DNA of 64,000 bases, taken from NCBI GenBank assembly GCA_034620365.1, contig JAQGEQ010000273.1, positions 50,597 through 114,596 on the forward strand, given 5' to 3'. Below the pieces are notes generated by a model, which worked only from the letters and a program-made list of their open reading frames with translations, was not told the DNA's origin and did not search any database. Source of the stretch: Pegea sp. RAD2-039 (lineage: Eukaryota; Chordata; Thaliacea; Salpida; Salpidae). Made by a program: the position numbers and the translations under genes. Of this stretch, positions 60,614 to 64,000 are shown piece by piece (within the stretch, counting starts at the first letter, position 1; every line of letters begins with the position of its first letter).

Positions 60614-62686
60614 ATGTTTGAAAAACCATTTAAAGTGAAATCTCAAGTTGTCCTTCGTGGTTCTGATAAGAAAAAGCTTCAACAAAAGATAAAGGATCAG
60701 TTTAAATGTGAAAATGTTATTATTGGAAAGGAAGAAATAAGAAAATTAAAAGTGTTTTTTAACAAGTCAGTTATTTTAATTATTATCTTAAAATGATTTT
60801 TTATAACTTGATTAGTTAGTTTGTTCTTAAAGTTAATTTGTTTATTAATTTATTGAATTTATTGATTTTGTTTCAAATCTCAATAAATAAATAAAAATAA
60901 TCTTATAATTAAATTGTTGCTAACTTTTTATTATTAACAAATTTATAAACAATTTATAGAAACTAAAGTTTAACATTTAAGTCACTTTAAGATTATAAAT
61001 TTCTCTCTTTTAGTGGTGATAGCACATTCATCTATTGTAATAAAGAAAATCCCATCTTCTTTGAAGCAGATGAAAAGCTTTATCCTTCAGTTTATCAATT
61101 GTGGCAATTTTATAATATTGTTCCAAGACTTAAAACTCAGATTTATGTGATTGAGATATTGAGAGGTGGTGCAGGATTATTTTTGCCTGGAATTATTAAA
61201 GATCAGAAGGATACAATTGAGTTTGAAAAAGGTGATGCTGTTTCAGTGACCACAAATGGCTGTAAATGGCCATTAGCTGTTGGAACTTCTCTACTTTCTT
61301 CTCATCTTATTTATTTTGGTGAAGGTTTGTATTAAAAAGTTTTATGAAATAATTTAAAGTTTATATTTGTTAAAATATTAATTTATTTTTTATCATTTTT
61401 TTTTTAATTCAATTAATTACTATTATTGTTTAGCCATTTTCAACTAATTAAATATATTTAAGTTTAATCTTTCAATTAGTAAAAGTTTGTTTCTTTATTT
61501 ATATTTTCTCTGAAAGCTTTTTAAACAGAAAGAGGTGGAAAAGCTGTTAACGTCTTGCATGTATTTGGTGACCACCTCTGGAGACTAGGACAAAAAACAT
61601 CACCACCAAAAGAAGAAATTGAAAGTTTTCAAGAATCAGAAGAAGATCCAGAAGCTAAAGTTGCTGATGTTTCAAGACTTTGTATAAAAGAAATAGATGA
61701 GAAAGAAGAAATGGACGATCTTTTATATAATTGTTTTATGACAGCTTTAAAAACAAAGTTAACTGACAAAAATGTTCCTGTGCTTACCAGTAACTTCTAC
61801 AGGTGGTTTATAACTTTCAATTTCACAGAAAACTTTTAAACTTGATTCTCTAGAAACGGAGTTCTTTCGTGTTGCCCTGAACATCAATCCCTTGATATAA
61901 AAAAAAGTAGCTACAAAAAATTTGGAATGTAAGAATAATCAGATTAACCATCAAAATATTTATTTGTTTATTTTTCAAAAGTTTCTTGAAAGCAATGATG
62001 GAGAAAGGGTTACTAGAAGTCACAGAGACATCAAAAGGTCGAGAAGAGATAGTCTCAATCAATCGAAGCCACGAGTTGTATGTAATCTTCATCACTTCTC
62101 ACTCAATTTTCAAAAATTTCTTCAGATATCGAGGCTATAAAGTTGAAGATACAAGTCAAGCTTCTTCTAGTATTCAAAGCACAGAAATTCAATTTGGAGT
62201 ACTTGTACAGAATGAGTATTGCCCACCTGAGATTAGCACGCTTTACAGAATCACTTCTGACGTTTTCGGATTATTTGAAGGATGTGGTGTCCTTAAAGTA
62301 CTCGATTTTAATAATCGGAGTTTTTAGCTAATAAGATCTTTAAATAGAACTCGAGTTTACCGATGAGTGAAGTGAGATCTCATGTCACTAAATACGTGGA
62401 AAATAACGAATTGAATAAAGGGTCAGAAGTCTGTATGGATCCAATCCTACACAGAGCAGTCTGTACCTCAAGTGAGGGACATATTGTCCGGTTACCTTGG
62501 AATGAACTTTTTAAAAGGTCTTCATCAAATGATCGACAAATTTTTTTAAATTGATAAATTTTCAGATTATTTAATCGACTGAATATTGATCATCAAATGA
62601 AATTTCCAGGAATCAAACCGATTATCGGTAAGGGGGAACCCCCTAAGATTGAAATCAACACACAGAAGAAGATCAATAACAAAAAA
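60614..62686 (+). CDS. EIF2D: Eukaryotic translation initiation factor 2D (eIF2D/ligatin), 3' end beyond the window
   Basis: eIF2D delivers tRNA to the ribosomal P site without eIF2 and recycles post-termination 40S subunits in the cytoplasm. Eight exons join in phase: 60,614-60,765, 61,014-61,324, 61,529-61,802, 61,854-61,928, 61,982-62,077, 62,126-62,297, 62,348-62,517 and 62,566-62,686, giving 457 codons. The start MFEKPFKVKSQVVLRGSD matches the human start. The N-terminal DUF1947-like and PUA domains (with VLHVFGDHLWRLGQ), the winged-helix region (CCPEHQSLDIKKSSYKK) and the SWIB/MDM2-like region (DPILHRAV, RLPWNELF) follow in order. The C-terminal SUI1 domain, about 85-100 residues, is missing: exon 8 ends at a GTGAGT donor and the next intron holds the satellite array to the window's edge. 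Several introns are about 50 bp. Confidence 0.95.
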
Positions 62687-62778
62687 GTGAGTTTTTGAAA
62701 TAAGTATTTTACTTTTGGTGACTATTTTAAGCTTGTTGTAGTCTACTTTCAGCTAGATATTTTTATATCTATTAATTC

Positions 62779-64000
62779 TAGCACCTTGACTTGTAAAAAC
62801 TCCTCAACCACCAACAACACCAAGTCAATAATAACTTGTCTTACAAACAAATCTTGTGCTTGGTGGTTGAAGGTGCTGAAGACTCATTTGCTTCTAACAC
62901 CTTGACTTGTAAAAACTCCTCGACCAACAACACCAAGTCAATAATAACTTGTCTAACAAACAAATCTTGTGGTTGAAGGTGCTGAAGACTCACTTGCTTC
63001 TAGCAACTTGACTTGTAAAAACTCCTCGACCAACAACACCAAGTCAATAATAACTTGACTTACAAACAAATCTTGTGTTTGGTGGTTGAAGGTGCTGAAG
63101 ACTCACTTGCTTCTAACACCTTGACTTGTAAAAACTCCTCGACCACCAACACCAAGTCAACAACAACTTGTCTTACAAACAAATCTTGTGCTTGGTTGTT
63201 GAAGGTGCTGAAGACTCACTTGCTTCTAGCACCTTGACTTGTAAAAAATTCTCGACCAACAACACCAAGTCAATAATAACTTGTCTTACAAACAAATCTT
63301 GTGCTTGGTGGTTGAAGGTGCTGAAGACTCACTTGCTTCTAACACCTTGACTTGTAAAAACTCCTCGACCACCAACACCAAGTCAATAATAACTTGTCTT
63401 ACAAACAAATCTTGTGCTTGGTTGTTGAAGGTGCTGAAGACTCACTTGCTTCTAGCACCTTGACTTGTAAAAACTCCTCGACCAACAACACCAAGTCAAT
63501 AATAACTTGACTTACAAACAAATCTTGTGTTTGGTGGTTGAAGGTGCTGAAGACTCACTTGCTTCTAACACCTTGACTTGTAAAAACTCCTCGACCACCA
63601 ACACCAAGTCAATAATGACTTGTCTTACAAACAAATCTTGTGTTTGGTGGTTGAAGGTGTTGAAGACTCACTTGCTTCTAACACCTTGACTTGTAAAAAC
63701 TCCTCGACCACCAACACCAAGTCAACAGCAACTTGTCTTACAAACAAATCTTGTGCTTGGTGGTTGAAGGTGCTGAAGACTCACTTGCTTCTAACACCTT
63801 GACTTATAAAAACTCCTCAACCAACAACACCAAGTCAATAATAACTTGTCTTACAAACAAATCTTGTGGTTGAAGGTGCTGAAGACTCACTTGCTTCTAG
63901 CAACTTGACTTGTAAAAACTCCTCGACCACCAACACCAAGTCAACAACAACTTGTCTTACAAACAAATCTTGTGCTTGGTTGTTGAAGGTGCTGAAGACT
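62779..64000. repeat. 113-bp satellite array in an eIF2D intron, continuing past the window edge
   Basis: About eleven units. GACTTGTAAAAACTCCTCGA recurs, with the unit start (the caccttg word) at about 63,116, 63,229 and 63,342, so the main period is 113 bases. At least two units (near 62,960 and 63,865) are about 8 bases shorter, lacking part of CTTGGTGG, and both are followed by the same variant TAGCAACTTG. Two variant types (GCTTGGTTG and GTTTGGTGG or GCTTGGTGG) are interleaved, suggesting block-wise amplification. The open frames seen in it start at TTG codons and shift with each unit, so it is not coding. Confidence 0.97.

Noticed and set aside
62779-64000. Overlapping 60-residue open frames repeated along the satellite array
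   Set aside because: They begin at TTG rather than ATG. The 113-base period is not a multiple of three, so the frame shifts each unit. They are a by-product of the repeat inside an intron.

Overview
This is a window of animal nuclear DNA. It is very AT-rich and split by introns, many of them only about 50 bp long. The genes I can assemble are a short-tailed class I myosin (Myo1b type), a divergent dynein heavy chain, LARP7, a small C2H2 zinc-finger protein, DPY30 and eIF2D. That set means a ciliated metazoan. The AT bias, short introns and non-LTR retrotransposon remnants would suit a flatworm-like or other small invertebrate genome, but I cannot name the species.

Layout. 1-13,100 is gene-poor: AT-rich DNA, then a belt of decayed LINEs and one SINE copy (about 7,260-11,480). 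13,108-17,864 (minus) is the myosin. 20,116-42,950 (minus) is one long dynein heavy-chain gene. It can be followed from the N-terminal tail through linker, AAA1-AAA4, stalk with microtubule-binding domain, AAA5, AAA6 and C-terminal domain, ending in an acidic extension. 43,923-47,785 (minus) is LARP7. A decayed LINE reverse transcriptase lies at 49,590-50,420 (minus). The zinc-finger gene is at 51,661-52,459 (plus), DPY30 at 55,339-58,093 (minus), and eIF2D starts at 60,614 (plus) and runs off the right edge. The last 1.2 kb is a 113-bp satellite array inside an eIF2D intron.

How the genes relate. They do not form an operon. The minus-strand genes from myosin to LARP7 run in the same direction. 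LARP7/zinc finger and DPY30/eIF2D are head-to-head pairs separated by AT-rich, repeat-bearing DNA. LARP7 (7SK snRNP) and DPY30 (COMPASS/MLL methyltransferase) are nuclear transcription regulators, eIF2D acts on the ribosome, and myosin and dynein are motors.

Main points of interest. (1) The dynein has lost the nucleotide-binding motifs of AAA1, normally the essential ATPase site, and of AAA4, but keeps them in AAA2 and AAA3. This resembles a DNHD1-type or other non-canonical dynein. (2) A recent tandem duplication of about 438 bp in its AAA5 region has left each copy with a different defect, so only one splice path looks intact. (3) The palindrome TGACGTCA occurs about 22 times, nearly all between 15 and 45 kb, far above expectation. 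(4) Several unrelated tandem arrays sit inside introns; one is built from an exon-intron junction. (5) A tRNA-derived SINE family is present in at least three copies.
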